Shown: in pieces, positions 31,195-38,953 of the stretch
How positions within the stretch are numbered: position 1 is the stretch's first letter
Layout of the letters: every line of letters starts with the position of its first letter
Source: a virus
Direction: 5' to 3' (one strand)
DNA length: 40,156 bases
IMG/VR virus record: IMGVR_UViG_3300028007_000005
Location: 1 to 40,156 of that record
Made by a program: the position numbers and the translations under genes
The notes under the pieces: model-generated
What the model saw: the letters and a program-made list of their open reading frames with translations, nothing else
What the model was told of the DNA's origin: nothing
Database searches by the model: none

Positions 31195-31779
31195 ATGCCT
31201 AACATCGTCGAAGAGCTTGCGGCTCGATTTCACCCGTCCGAGGTAAAGCAGCGGGACGGGGGCCGTGGCCTGAAGCTCGACTACATCGACATCCCGCAGA
31301 CGATCAAGCGCCTGCGGAACGTGCTCGGAATGAACGTCTCTTGGGACATTCAGGAAACGACGCTTGTCCCAACCGACGACGGGAAGTATCTCGCCACCGT
31401 GACGGGCTACCTCACCGTTACGGAGTTCGACGAGACCGAGAACAAGATCCCGGCAATCAGCCGCTGGGGCGGGGTCGGAGCGATGGTCGATCGTGACCCC
31501 GACATGGCGCTCAAGACCGCTCAGGCGGAGGCCATCAAGAAGGCAGGGCACGGGTTCCAGATCGCCCTCTACCTCTGGGACGAGGAGGAGCGGAACGCCA
31601 TCGCGGCCTACCGCACCGCCTCGACCTCCGAGGATCTGAACGCGCTCAAGAAGGCCGTCGCTATGCAGGCGAAGGTGCGGGGCGTGCCCACGACTCCGAA
31701 GGCGCTGGCCGAGTTCTACGGCGTCAAGGAGGAGGAGCTTCAGAACCCCAAGGTTCTCCGCGAGCTGATCGAGCCGTGA
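31195..31779 (+). CDS. Rad52-family single-strand annealing protein
   Basis: The 194-residue protein contains KLDYIDIPQTIKRLRNVLGMNVSWDIQET, YLATVTGYLTV, SRWGGVGAMVDRDPDMALKTAQAEAIKKAGHGFQIALYLW. This is the beta-beta-beta-alpha core of Rad52/Sak-type annealing proteins, in which the basic ridge binds single-stranded DNA. A helical C-terminus follows and may bind a partner. AAGGAG lies before ATG 31195. Together with the exonuclease gene upstream it forms a two-component recombination pair, now separated by the antisense tRNA cassette. Confidence 0.78.
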   Translation: MPNIVEELAARFHPSEVKQRDGGRGLKLDYIDIPQTIKRLRNVLGMNVSWDIQETTLVPTDDGKYLATVTGYLTVTEFDETENKIPAISRWGGVGAMVDRDPDMALKTAQAEAIKKAGHGFQIALYLWDEEERNAIAAYRTASTSEDLNALKKAVAMQAKVRGVPTTPKALAEFYGVKEEELQNPKVLRELIEP

Positions 31780-32426
31780 ACCTCACCCTCCTTGCAGCGT
31801 GTGCCGACGACCTCTCTGTCGTCAACGCCGCGAGGGTGTCTTTCAACCAGGAGGCGGGAGAGCTGAGCGAGAAGGACACGGGACTCATCGGGTTCCTGAT
31901 GCGGGAGCGTCACGGCTCCCCCTTCGAGCACGGCTACTTCCGCTTCCTGGTGGAAGCACCTATCTTCGTGGCTCGGGAGCACATGCGTCACAGGATCGGC
32001 CACTCCTACAATGAGTGGTCGGGCCGGTACTCGAAAATCGACACCGTGGGATTCAAGCCCACCTGGATTCGGAAGCAGATCGGGAAGCCCGGCGCGTACA
32101 GCTACGAGGACGTGGACTTGGACACCCGTGATGTGGCTCTCCTGTCTCTCGACCATCTGTACAACAACGCTTTCGAGACCTACGAGTACATGCTGGAGAA
32201 GGGCGTGGCTAAGGAGGTCGCCCGGATGGTGCTTCCGGTGGGGACGATGACCAAGTACTTCTGGTCGTGCAACCCCCGCTCGCTCATGCACTTCCTCTCC
32301 CTCCGCAACCACGAGTCCGCGCAGTATGAGATCCAGACGGTCGCGCACATGGCCGAGAACTACCTGGCGCAGCACATGCCTGTCACATACGATGCCTTCA
32401 TCGACAACGGAAGGCAGGCACCGTGA
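31776..32426 (+). CDS. thyX: FAD-dependent thymidylate synthase ThyX
   Basis: The 216-residue protein has the ThyX signature RHRIGHSYNEWSGRY (71-85, pattern RHRxxSxNExSxRY) and the preceding RHGSPFEH (45-52). It converts dUMP to dTMP using methylene-tetrahydrofolate, NADPH and FAD. The C-terminal CNPRSLMHFLSLRNHESAQYEI supplies further active-site residues. The length is normal for the family. The GTG start overlaps the preceding TGA and its stop overlaps the polymerase GTG, so it belongs to a coupled replication operon. Confidence 0.95.
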   Translation: MNLTLLAACADDLSVVNAARVSFNQEAGELSEKDTGLIGFLMRERHGSPFEHGYFRFLVEAPIFVAREHMRHRIGHSYNEWSGRYSKIDTVGFKPTWIRKQIGKPGAYSYEDVDLDTRDVALLSLDHLYNNAFETYEYMLEKGVAKEVARMVLPVGTMTKYFWSCNPRSLMHFLSLRNHESAQYEIQTVAHMAENYLAQHMPVTYDAFIDNGRQAP

Positions 32427-33367
32427 TCGCGGTTGACACCGAGACCACAGGGGTCATGTTCCACGACCGAGCGTTCCTCGCCTCGTTCGCATTCCGTCAT
32501 GGGAGTGAGCTTCGCTCCCATGTAGCAGAGATCCCCGCCGAAGTAGATGTATGCCGCACCGTGATGGAGAACATGAAGCCGTGGCTCTTTCACAACGCGA
32601 AGTTCGATCTACAGAAGCTGATCCAGGCTGGGGTTATCAAGCGTGAGCAAGTGTCGGTGGACTCCTTCCACGACACACAGACGATCGCCTACCTCATCAA
32701 CGAGCACCAGGAACTAGGCCTGAAGAAGCTGGCCAAGAACCTCCTAGGGGAGGAGACGAACGAGCTGGAGGCGATCAACCAGGAGAAGAAGCGGCTGAAG
32801 AAGGAGTTAGGCCTTCAGTCCGTGCATGACGTGTCCTACGATCTAATCCCCCGTGAGGTGCTGACACCTTACGCCCTAAAGGATGCGGAGTTCACGCTCC
32901 GTCTCTTCGAGATCCTCTATCCGCTACTACCGGAGGAGATGTACCGGCTCTACGACATGGAGCGGGAACTGATTCTAGTACTGCTGGATGTAGAGGCGCG
33001 GGGAATCAAGATCGACACCGCCTACCTGGAAGAGAAGGAGGAGGAGTACCGTAAGAAGATCTTCTACAAGGAGTTGGAGATCAAGGAACTGGCAGGGGAT
33101 GACGATTTCAACCCCAACAGCCCTCAGCAGGTACTCAAGTGGTACGAAGACAACGGGTATGTCATCCTCGACACGACTCGAAAGAGTCTCGTGGAGGCTG
33201 ATGTTCCTCTAGGTCTAGCAATCGTGGAGTTGAAGAAGATGCGCAAGCTGCACGGCACCTACATGAAAGGCCTCTTGGCTGAGGTGCACGACGGTCTAGT
33301 TCATCCGAACTTCAACCCCGCCAGGACAAAGACAGGAAGGATGAGTTCAAGTGGCAGCGCGGATTAG
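32423..33367 (+). CDS. DNA polymerase family A, N-terminal part (exo and thumb)
   Basis: The 314-residue product starts at once with the 3'-5' exonuclease: DTETTG (5-10), HNAKFDLQKL (57-66) and YALKDAEFTLRL. It continues through the thumb (MERELILVLLDVEARGIKID, NPNSPQQVLKWYEDNGY) to HPNFNPARTKTGRMSSSG. There it stops after SAD, in the middle of the highly conserved TGRxSS-xxNxQNIP element. The rest of the polymerase reappears at about 34881. Thus this polypeptide lacks the catalytic palm and fingers. The next gene starts inside its last codons. Confidence 0.85.
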   Translation: MIAVDTETTGVMFHDRAFLASFAFRHGSELRSHVAEIPAEVDVCRTVMENMKPWLFHNAKFDLQKLIQAGVIKREQVSVDSFHDTQTIAYLINEHQELGLKKLAKNLLGEETNELEAINQEKKRLKKELGLQSVHDVSYDLIPREVLTPYALKDAEFTLRLFEILYPLLPEEMYRLYDMERELILVLLDVEARGIKIDTAYLEEKEEEYRKKIFYKELEIKELAGDDDFNPNSPQQVLKWYEDNGYVILDTTRKSLVEADVPLGLAIVELKKMRKLHGTYMKGLLAEVHDGLVHPNFNPARTKTGRMSSSGSAD

Positions 33368-33884
33368 GAAGATCGCGTTTGTCGGCTCGCGCCAGTACCC
33401 GATGACCGCCGCCCAGGCGGAAGAGCTGAAGATCAGCGACTTCGGGGAGTGGGCGAAGGCCATCCAGGACGGGAAGAAGATCGTGGAGCGGTGGGTAGAC
33501 CTCGTGAAGGAGAACTCCCCCAAGCGCGTCATGATCATCTCCGGTGGCGCTGGTGGCCCCGACACCTGGGCCGTCGAGTACGCCGAGTCGCTCGGGCTAG
33601 AGACGAAGGTCTTCAAAGCTGAATGGGAGAAGTACGGCAAGTCGGCCGGGTTCAAACGTAACAAGTTGATCGTGGAGGCCGCTGACGAGGTGATCGCCTT
33701 CTGGGACTTGGACAGCAGGGGCACGGACAACTCGATCGCCCATGCCTTCAGGCTCCAGAAGCCGCTCATCGTCGTCGGGCCGGACGGACACCCAACCTTC
33801 GGAGCGGGGGAGGATGACTACGCGGAGATCCGCAGCCTCCGTCAGCCCAAGAAGGAAGAGAAGATGGAGGTTCCTCGTGGGTAA
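33351..33884 (+). CDS. SLOG-family (YspA-like) protein
   Basis: GTG 33351 overlaps the end of the polymerase N-part and has AGGAAGG about ten bases upstream. The 177-residue product shows the SLOG/YspA Rossmann-like pattern: KIAFVGSRQYP (7-17), VMIISGGAGGPDTWAVEYAESLGL, a DEVIAFWDLDSRGTDNSIAHAF segment and KPLIVVGPDG. SLOG domains bind nucleotide-derived ligands or act as sensors, and phage copies are frequent, especially in actinophages. The exact ligand is unknown. It is the first gene of the segment that splits the polymerase. Confidence 0.75.
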   Translation: MAARIRKIAFVGSRQYPMTAAQAEELKISDFGEWAKAIQDGKKIVERWVDLVKENSPKRVMIISGGAGGPDTWAVEYAESLGLETKVFKAEWEKYGKSAGFKRNKLIVEAADEVIAFWDLDSRGTDNSIAHAFRLQKPLIVVGPDGHPTFGAGEDDYAEIRSLRQPKKEEKMEVPRG

Positions 33885-34467
33885 GTTGTATGTCCGGGAG
33901 CAGCGTCTGAAGGAGTTGGAGGCGGAGAACGCCAAGCTACGGGAGGCGTTGCGTGAGTACGAGGCGCTGATGAAGCTCCGGCGTCTCGTGGCTCGTGTTG
34001 AGGAGGATGATGCAGCGCTGCGGGAGACGGTGGAGCGCGCCGAGGAGGAGCTGCGTCTGCTCGAACGCTGGGCGGGCGAACAGAACGCGGGTAACGCTTT
34101 CGCCGCGCAGGTGCGCCTGTGGGCGCTCTCGCACCTTGAGCGTCGTATTCCTGCCGCCCGCGCCGCCGCTCTACAGGGGAGACGACCGATGGCTGACCGG
34201 GAGCTACAGGACGCATTAGCGGACTTCCGGGAGTCGGCCGACTACCTCGAAGCGATGCGCCACGATCCGCGCAGCGTCGAGCGGGCGAGGCTCTACCGCG
34301 TAGCCATCAAGTTCATCGAGCAGGCGGAGGCGCGGGAGGCTGCGCTACGGGAGGCGCTGTTCCGCGTGACGGTGAAGCTCCGCGAGTACGTCGGGCCGAG
34401 CCATCCGACCGTTCAGGCGGGCGAAGCCGCTCTCGCCGCATCTACAGGGGAGACGATCAATGGTTGA
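33877..34467 (+). CDS. Coiled-coil protein, possibly two joined genes
   Basis: GTG 33877 has GGAGG six bases upstream; the full product has 196 residues. The first half is a long charged coiled coil (REQRLKELEAENAKLREALREYEALMKLRRLVARVEED...). A second strong ribosome site (GGGGAG) precedes an in-frame ATG at 34189, so a 92-residue form (MADRELQDALADFRESADYLEAM...) may also be made. The 16-bp sequence around that site is repeated before the next gene (34441-34456), suggesting duplicated gene borders and a past fusion. Function unknown. Confidence 0.55.
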   Translation: MGKLYVREQRLKELEAENAKLREALREYEALMKLRRLVARVEEDDAALRETVERAEEELRLLERWAGEQNAGNAFAAQVRLWALSHLERRIPAARAAALQGRRPMADRELQDALADFRESADYLEAMRHDPRSVERARLYRVAIKFIEQAEAREAALREALFRVTVKLREYVGPSHPTVQAGEAALAASTGETING

Positions 34468-34666
34468 TCTGAAGGTGAAGCTCGAAGACATGCGGGGCGA
34501 GTGCGTCAAGATGCAGCACCGCATCCTCAACCTGCTCCTTCCCCACGTTCGGCACAACGCCCAGGCCGTAGCGGCGCTGGATGATGTGATCGACGAATTA
34601 GGGGCAGCGGTGTACCACCTCGACACGGCGCTCGATGCTTTGGGGTGGGGTGATGGCACGGACTAA
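34460..34666 (+). CDS. Small helical protein, 68 residues
   Basis: ATG 34460 overlaps the preceding stop and follows CAGGGGAGACG. The product (MVDLKVKLEDMRGECVKMQHRILNLLLPHVRHN...) is helical throughout, with a predicted helical hairpin. No family is recognised. It is one of four small genes in the segment between the polymerase halves, and its end overlaps the next zinc-finger gene. Confidence 0.55.
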   Translation: MVDLKVKLEDMRGECVKMQHRILNLLLPHVRHNAQAVAALDDVIDELGAAVYHLDTALDALGWGDGTD

Positions 34667-34808
34667 GCAGCGGAAGTGCGACTTCTGCCAAAACCCCGCC
34701 TACATCACCATCGAGATCAAGAGGTACAAGCGTGTAGGCCATCTCTGCTACGAAGTGAAATGCCAGGACAAGTTCCACCGGGAGGTGGAGCGTGCGCAAG
34801 TGTCCTAA
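34653..34808 (+). CDS. Zinc-finger protein, 51 residues
   Basis: ATG 34653 lies in a G-rich stretch (GGGGTGGGGTG). The product MARTKQRKCDFCQNPAYITIEIKRYKR... has CDFC near the start and C...C (LCYEVKCQDKF) about 22 residues on, like a treble-clef or zinc ribbon. Its 3' end holds GGGAGG, the ribosome site of the next gene. A nucleic-acid-binding role is possible. Confidence 0.55.
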   Translation: MARTKQRKCDFCQNPAYITIEIKRYKRVGHLCYEVKCQDKFHREVERAQVS

Positions 34809-35004
34809 CTGTGGGGGCACCAACTGGTATGGAACTCGTAGTGAGTTCTTCTGCGTAGACTGCTGTGAAAGGAGGCGGCTACGAACTTCCAGAACATCCC
34901 CCGGAAAGACACCATCATCAAGGCCGCAATCATCCCTAAGCTCGACGCTCTTTTCTTCTTCGACTATAAGAGCATCGAACCCCGACTCACGGCCTACTAC
35001 TTAG
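34792..35004 (+). CDS. Zinc-ribbon protein overlapping polymerase C-part
   Basis: GTG 34792 has GGAGG six bases before it. The first 27 residues form a clean zinc ribbon (KCPNCGGTNWYGTRSEFFCVDCC). After that the frame continues, out of phase, through the beginning of the polymerase C-part as a Ser/Arg/Thr-rich tail ending at 35004. That tail is a shadow of polymerase coding sequence. A shift to the -1 frame near AAAGGAGG (34868-34875) would fuse the ribbon to the polymerase. Confidence 0.5.
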   Translation: MRKCPNCGGTNWYGTRSEFFCVDCCERRRLRTSRTSPGKTPSSRPQSSLSSTLFSSSTIRASNPDSRPTT

Positions 35005-35693
35005 AGCGCATAGGCTTCCCGGAGATGGCGGACATGTTCCGCAACAACATCGACATCTACATCGAGACCGCGAAGCCGATCGTTGGAAAGGAGGAGATCG
35101 AAGAAGCCGACCGAGACATGGCGAAGGTGGTGTTCCTCTCCCAGACCTACGGGGGTGGGCTACCTACCCTCATCGACCAGCTGGGCAAGACACCGAAGGA
35201 GTGCATGGTCATCCTCAAGCGGTTCCATGGCGCATGGCCAGGACTAGGGTGGGAGACACGGAAGGTTCCCGCCGATCCCTGGACGCTCCTTGGTCACCTT
35301 CAGCGAAAGTTGGATGAGCAGGGCTACATCAAAACGCTGTGGGGCCGGAGGTTGCATCCCGAGGAGCCGCACAAGCGGCTGAACGTCTTGATCCAGGGCT
35401 GTGCAGCAGACCTGATGAGGTCTGCGCTCATCAAGGTGCACCGCTTCCTGGTCGCCAACGAATGCCAGTCGCACATCATCTCCACGGTTCACGACGAGAT
35501 CATCCTCGACGTGGATGAGGACGAAGTGCCGTTCATCGTGGAGTGGGTGCCCGAGCTGATGCGGTACCCGGAAGTTCACAAGACCATCCCCATGGAGGTG
35601 GATGTTGAGTTCAGCACAACGTCGTGGGCGGAGAAAGCGTACTGGCAAGGGGAACTACACCCCTCCGCTTCACCCACTCTATGCACGTCTTAG
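34881..35693 (+). CDS. DNA polymerase family A, C-terminal part (palm/fingers)
   Basis: Translation in this frame begins NFQNIPRKDT, the exact continuation of TGRxSS in family A polymerases. It keeps motif A FFFDYKSIEPR (Asp codon 34962-34964), motif B MAKVVFLSQTYGG and motif C VHDEIILDVDE, so the catalytic site is intact. The frame is bounded upstream by TGA at 34866. The first ATG (35025) lies after motif A and cannot make an active enzyme. An AGGAGG site at 34870-34875 sits five bases before ACG 34881, suggesting ACG initiation; splicing or frameshifting are alternatives. The start given is therefore tentative. Confidence 0.7.
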   Translation, partial: TNFQNIPRKDTIIKAAIIPKLDALFFFDYKSIEPRLTAYYLERIGFPEMADMFRNNIDIYIETAKPIVGKEEIEEADRDMAKVVFLSQTYGGGLPTLIDQLGKTPKECMVILKRFHGAWPGLGWETRKVPADPWTLLGHLQRKLDEQGYIKTLWGRRLHPEEPHKRLNVLIQGCAADLMRSALIKVHRFLVANECQSHIISTVHDEIILDVDEDEVPFIVEWVPELMRYPEVHKTIPMEVDVEFSTTSWAEKAYWQGELHPSASPTLCTS

Positions 35694-35747
35694 CAACCTA
35701 GAAGAGGTATGCAAGGCGTTCAATCTACGAAAGAAGGAGTACACCTG

Positions 35748-36317
35748 ATGGAGTACGATCTAAAGCGTCAGATCATCGCTGCGGCTCGTGAGCGGGCCGA
35801 CATGATCAGTGACGAGAAGGGCCGGGAGTACACGCAGACTGGGGACGAGTACCAGAAGAGCGGCGACATCCTGGCGAACTTCAAGCGGAACGCCGAGCGG
35901 TTCGGGGTCTCCCCCATCACCGTCCTCGGTGTCTACATGGGCAAGCACTTCGACTCGATCGAGAACTTCATCCAGGAGATCGTCACCAAGACCTCCTATG
36001 AGGATGCAGTCGAGCTGGTGTTCTCGGGCGAGGGGATCATCTCCCGCATCGACGATGCTCGCAACTACCTCGACCTGATGGAGTGCCTGCTCTTCGAGTA
36101 CCAGCTCCACCCGTTCAGCGTCAACGCCGAGGCTCTCGCCCCCGCCGAAGTGGCGGAGGAGAACGAGCAGCTCTCCCTCGATGGAGAGGCTGAGGAGCCG
36201 GAGGCCGAGCAGACCCTCGAAGAGTTCGTTGAGGAGTCCATGAACGCCGAGCTAGCAGACCTGTCGGATCTCACGCCTTCCCCCTTCCAGGGCAGCCGTG
36301 AGGTCGGGAATGGCTAG
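35748..36317 (+). CDS. DUF1599-like phage protein
   Basis: ATG 35748 is chosen for AAGGAG eight bases upstream; the product has 189 residues. EKGREYTQTGDEYQKSGDILANFKRNAERFGVSPITVLGVYMGKHFDSIENFI and RIDDARNYLDLMECLLFE follow the pattern K.Y...D.L.NF...P..V....KH......D..NY..L of DUF1599-type domains, which are often near nucleotide or base-modification genes in phages. The C-terminal third is acidic and disordered. An all-helical nucleotide-related enzyme is possible but unproven. Confidence 0.5.
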   Translation: MEYDLKRQIIAAARERADMISDEKGREYTQTGDEYQKSGDILANFKRNAERFGVSPITVLGVYMGKHFDSIENFIQEIVTKTSYEDAVELVFSGEGIISRIDDARNYLDLMECLLFEYQLHPFSVNAEALAPAEVAEENEQLSLDGEAEEPEAEQTLEEFVEESMNAELADLSDLTPSPFQGSREVGNG

Positions 36318-36462
36318 CTGCCCGGACTGCAAGCGCTACCTGGAGACGATCCGGGAGTACGGGCAGGCGATGATGCAGATCAAGAAGCTGACACAGCAGC
36401 TTCAGGATCGGCCGGGTGAAGGAGGGAGGGCGATTGCAGACCGTGGCTTCCGAACCTCGTAG
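36310..36462 (+). CDS. Small CxxC coiled-coil protein, 50 residues
   Basis: ATG 36310 follows GAGGTCGGGA and overlaps the end of the previous gene. The product starts MASCPDCKRYLETIREYGQAMMQIKKLTQQLQ, a CxxC followed by a coiled-coil helix, as in zinc hooks or dimeric zinc ribbons. It ends inside the next gene, which starts in another frame. No family is recognised. Confidence 0.5.
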   Translation: MASCPDCKRYLETIREYGQAMMQIKKLTQQLQDRPGEGGRAIADRGFRTS

Positions 36463-37753
36463 CTTCTTCACCGAGGAGCGGGGGATTACCCCGGCGACGC
36501 TCGACGCCTACGGGATCGGGAACGAGGACGACCTCATCACCATCCCTTACGGCAGTCTCACGAAGTACCGCAAGCAGTCCCCCGAAGGGCGGAAGATCTG
36601 GTGGAGCAAGAAGGGCGTCAAGCCCCCGCTCTTCCTTCCCCCGCCTGCGGACTATGATCGCGCAGCCGCCTTCCTCGTGGAGGGAGAGTCGGACGCGATG
36701 CGCCTCTGGCAGGAGCTTGGCGGCGGGGTAGCCGTCTTCGGTCTGTCGGGCGTGGACTCCTGGAAGCCTGAGTTTGCCGACGTGCTCACTCAGTACCAGA
36801 AGGTCTTCGTGATCCTCGACAACGACGTGGACTACAACGTGAAGGCAAAGGTCGATGCGGCCTACCTTGACATCCGACGACAGGTGGGGTCGCGTGTGCG
36901 ACGCCTCAACCTGCCGCAGGAGTGCAAGGACGTGTGCGAGTTCTTCAACCTCTTCGGGATTGAGGAGCTTCGTGCACTTGCAGCCAAGCGCTCCCGTGCG
37001 GAGTCTCGCTTCAAGCCGCTCGACCTGACGAAAGACCCCCCGCCGATGGACTGGCTGGTGGACAGTATGGTCGCCTCTGGTGATGTCACGATCACGGTGG
37101 GAGATCCGGGCCTAGGCAAGTCGTGGCTCGCGATGGATCTCTCGACCAAGCTCGCGAACAACCAGGGCGAACGGGCCTACTGGCTCGGGCATGAGATCAA
37201 GAAGTTCGGCCGTGTCCTCTATGTTGATGAGGAGAACCCGTTGGACGTGGTGTACCACCGCTTCCGCAAGCTGGGTCTCACGAACAAGGGGGCGGCGAAC
37301 ATCCGCTATCTCCACCGTCCGAGCATCTGGCTCAACAAAGACCCGGCCACTCTTCTCGAAGAGGCGCTGGAGTTCGACCCCGTTCTCATCGTGCTCGACT
37401 CGCTCTCGCGGGTGCACAGTGAGGACGAGAACGCCGCAGGCGCGATGGCTCAGCTCTTCAAGGAGGGCATCCAGCCTCTCGCCCGCGACACCGGAGCAGC
37501 GGTTCTGCTGATTCACCATGTGACCAAGGCCGATGGAGGCTCGGGGTTCCAGCGCGCACGAGGGTCGGGGGACATCACCGCCGTCGTGGATGCTGGGCTG
37601 GACATGCGCAGCACGTCTATGCCGGGGGTCTTCACGGTCAACAACTACAAGTCCAGACGACGACTTGGAGGTGAGACGCTGACTGTGCGCCTTACAGACA
37701 CGCCAGACGGGCGTGTAGTCGTGACGACGGACGGCACGACGAGTGCCTTCTAG
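36416..37753 (+). CDS. TOPRIM-RecA-like primase-helicase
   Basis: The 445-residue protein joins a TOPRIM domain (VEGESDAMRLW 88-98; VILDNDVD 132-139) to a RecA-like ATPase with Walker A GDPGLGKSW (229-237), VLYVDEENP (267-275), Walker B VLIVLDSLSR (323-332) and LLIHHVTK (364-371). This is the usual phage arrangement of TOPRIM plus RepA/DnaB-like motor, acting in primer synthesis or fork unwinding. A zinc-binding primase domain is missing; separate small zinc ribbons nearby could replace it. The start may be GTG 36416 or TTG 36434, the latter having GGAGGG seven bases upstream. Confidence 0.82.
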   Translation: MKEGGRLQTVASEPRSFFTEERGITPATLDAYGIGNEDDLITIPYGSLTKYRKQSPEGRKIWWSKKGVKPPLFLPPPADYDRAAAFLVEGESDAMRLWQELGGGVAVFGLSGVDSWKPEFADVLTQYQKVFVILDNDVDYNVKAKVDAAYLDIRRQVGSRVRRLNLPQECKDVCEFFNLFGIEELRALAAKRSRAESRFKPLDLTKDPPPMDWLVDSMVASGDVTITVGDPGLGKSWLAMDLSTKLANNQGERAYWLGHEIKKFGRVLYVDEENPLDVVYHRFRKLGLTNKGAANIRYLHRPSIWLNKDPATLLEEALEFDPVLIVLDSLSRVHSEDENAAGAMAQLFKEGIQPLARDTGAAVLLIHHVTKADGGSGFQRARGSGDITAVVDAGLDMRSTSMPGVFTVNNYKSRRRLGGETLTVRLTDTPDGRVVVTTDGTTSAF

Positions 37754-37755
37754 TC

Positions 37756-38181
37756 ATGCCTGCACTCCGTTGCTCGTTCTGCGCGTACAACTACCCGCAT
37801 GATCTAGCAACGCAGAAGTGTCCGGTTTGCGACCAGCAACTAGCTCTGTTCAACGATCTAGAGCCGATGGAGGACTGGGAAGAGATCGTGCACAACGCGA
37901 TCAAGGACAGACCGAACAGTGTTGCAATCCTGCAGCTTGATGATCCGTATCCTCAGTGGCTCTTCGTGCGTCACCAGGATCTCCTCGACCTCGGCTACGA
38001 GAACCTCGAAGACTTCGACGTGGTAACCATCAACGGTGCCAAGTACGAGCTTCAGGGCTACCTCTCCGAGGCGGAGTGCTGGTGGGTGGAAGAGATCGTC
38101 GAGGCGGACGAGATCAACAAGCTGCGGGGAGACCTAGAAAGCTGGGATGGCAGCTTCTCGCCGCCCCAAGACGAAGACTAA
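37756..38181 (+). CDS. Zinc-ribbon acidic protein
   Basis: The 141-residue product begins with a zinc ribbon (CSFCAYNYPHDLATQKCPVC, residues about 6-25), followed by a strongly acidic, Trp-rich domain (MEDWEEIVHNAIKD, QWLFVRHQDLLDLGYENLEDFDVV, EAECWWVEEIVEADEINKLRGDLESW). It starts two bases after the helicase stop. It might act as a primase-type zinc module or a DNA-mimic-like regulator; neither is shown. It overlaps the endonuclease VII gene. Confidence 0.6.
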   Translation: MPALRCSFCAYNYPHDLATQKCPVCDQQLALFNDLEPMEDWEEIVHNAIKDRPNSVAILQLDDPYPQWLFVRHQDLLDLGYENLEDFDVVTINGAKYELQGYLSEAECWWVEEIVEADEINKLRGDLESWDGSFSPPQDED

Positions 38182-38440
38182 GCACCAGCTCCTCCTTGAC
38201 AAGGCGAGACCACTCTATGATAAGATGCTCGCGGATCAAGGAGGCAAGTGTGCTCTTTGTCCTAGGTTGCCGTCGCCTAAGAGGCGGCTCGACATAGATC
38301 ATGATCACCACTTGATGTACGTCCGTGGCCTCCTGTGCCATCGGTGCAATCGAGCGCTACCGTCCTGGATCAGCCCAGAGTGGTTGAGGGCGGCTGCGGA
38401 GTACCTTGAGAAGGGAGATCCGGGTTATGCGCGTTGGTGA
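38147..38440 (+). CDS. Endonuclease VII-like Holliday junction resolvase
   Basis: The 97-residue protein has the recombination endonuclease VII (His-Me finger) layout: CALC (35-38), RLDIDHDHH (47-55), VRGLLCHRCNRAL (59-71) with the second Cys pair (64, 67) and N68. Two CxxC pairs hold a structural zinc, and the DHDH part with Asn supplies the metal-dependent active site. It cleaves branched DNA before packaging. It is shorter than T4 gp49 (157 residues), as is common for actinophage versions. Confidence 0.87.
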   Translation: MAASRRPKTKTKHQLLLDKARPLYDKMLADQGGKCALCPRLPSPKRRLDIDHDHHLMYVRGLLCHRCNRALPSWISPEWLRAAAEYLEKGDPGYARW

Positions 38441-38624
38441 CTGTGTGCAAGTCACGAGGAAAGTCCCTCTCTTCGGGCGTGCCCCGATCAAGGTAGGCGC
38501 GATCGGGCAGATCCGAGAGATCCAAGACGGGGATAAAGCCCTTGTATGGGTGCAGGCCCGTCGCCATACGATCGTCCTCACACAGGACGAGTTCACCATC
38601 ATCGAGAAACGAAAGGATGCATAG
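38427..38624 (+). CDS. Small SH3/KOW-like beta protein
   Basis: ATG 38427 follows AAGGGAG by ten bases and overlaps the endonuclease gene end. The 65-residue product (MRVGDCVQVTRKVPLFGRAPIKVGAIGQIREIQDGDKALVWVQ...) is an all-beta, KOW/SH3-barrel-like protein with the typical VGxxVxV...GxxGxI pattern. These small barrels bind RNA polymerase, nucleic acid or peptides. Its exact role is not known. Confidence 0.55.
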   Translation: MRVGDCVQVTRKVPLFGRAPIKVGAIGQIREIQDGDKALVWVQARRHTIVLTQDEFTIIEKRKDA

Positions 38625-38953
38625 TGGCAGACCAGTACAAGACCGTTGCAGGCTTCGTGCAGTTCGACCCGAACGAGCGCGAGAGCAACGGCAAGACGCT
38701 CCAGGATGCCCTGATCCAGAATGTAAGTCAGAACATCGACGTGCGCGTTACGATCTGGCCGGAGTTGGGGGTCAAGGTCAAGAAGGGTGACTTCATCGCC
38801 GCGAGCGGGAAGTACTCGGAGCGTGATACCAACGGCCGCACCTACCGGAATCTAAGCGCGAAGAACATCGTCGTGCTCGCCGGTACGGAGGCCGCGAAGA
38901 CGGTCGTCAACTCGCTTGACAAGCCCGCCACGGTAGACGATCCAGGCTTCTAG
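38624..38953 (+). CDS. OB-fold-like, possible ssDNA-binding protein
   Basis: GTG 38624 overlaps the previous stop (TAGTG) and follows AAAGGA. The 109-residue product starts VADQYKTVAGFVQFDPNERESNGKTL. It includes NIDVRVTIWPELGVKVKKGDFIAASGKYSERDTNGRTYRNLSAKNIVVLAG, matching the strand pattern of SSB-type OB folds (VxVxxW...GDxIxxxGxY......GRxYxN). No acidic C-terminal tail is obvious beyond DDPGF. Location among replication genes agrees with a single-strand DNA-binding role. Confidence 0.6.
   Translation: MADQYKTVAGFVQFDPNERESNGKTLQDALIQNVSQNIDVRVTIWPELGVKVKKGDFIAASGKYSERDTNGRTYRNLSAKNIVVLAGTEAAKTVVNSLDKPATVDDPGF

Noticed and set aside
33351-34880. Classical group I intron or intein in the polymerase gene
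   Set aside because: Not established: no homing endonuclease, no intein end motifs, and coding genes abut both junctions. Left as an open option in the findings.
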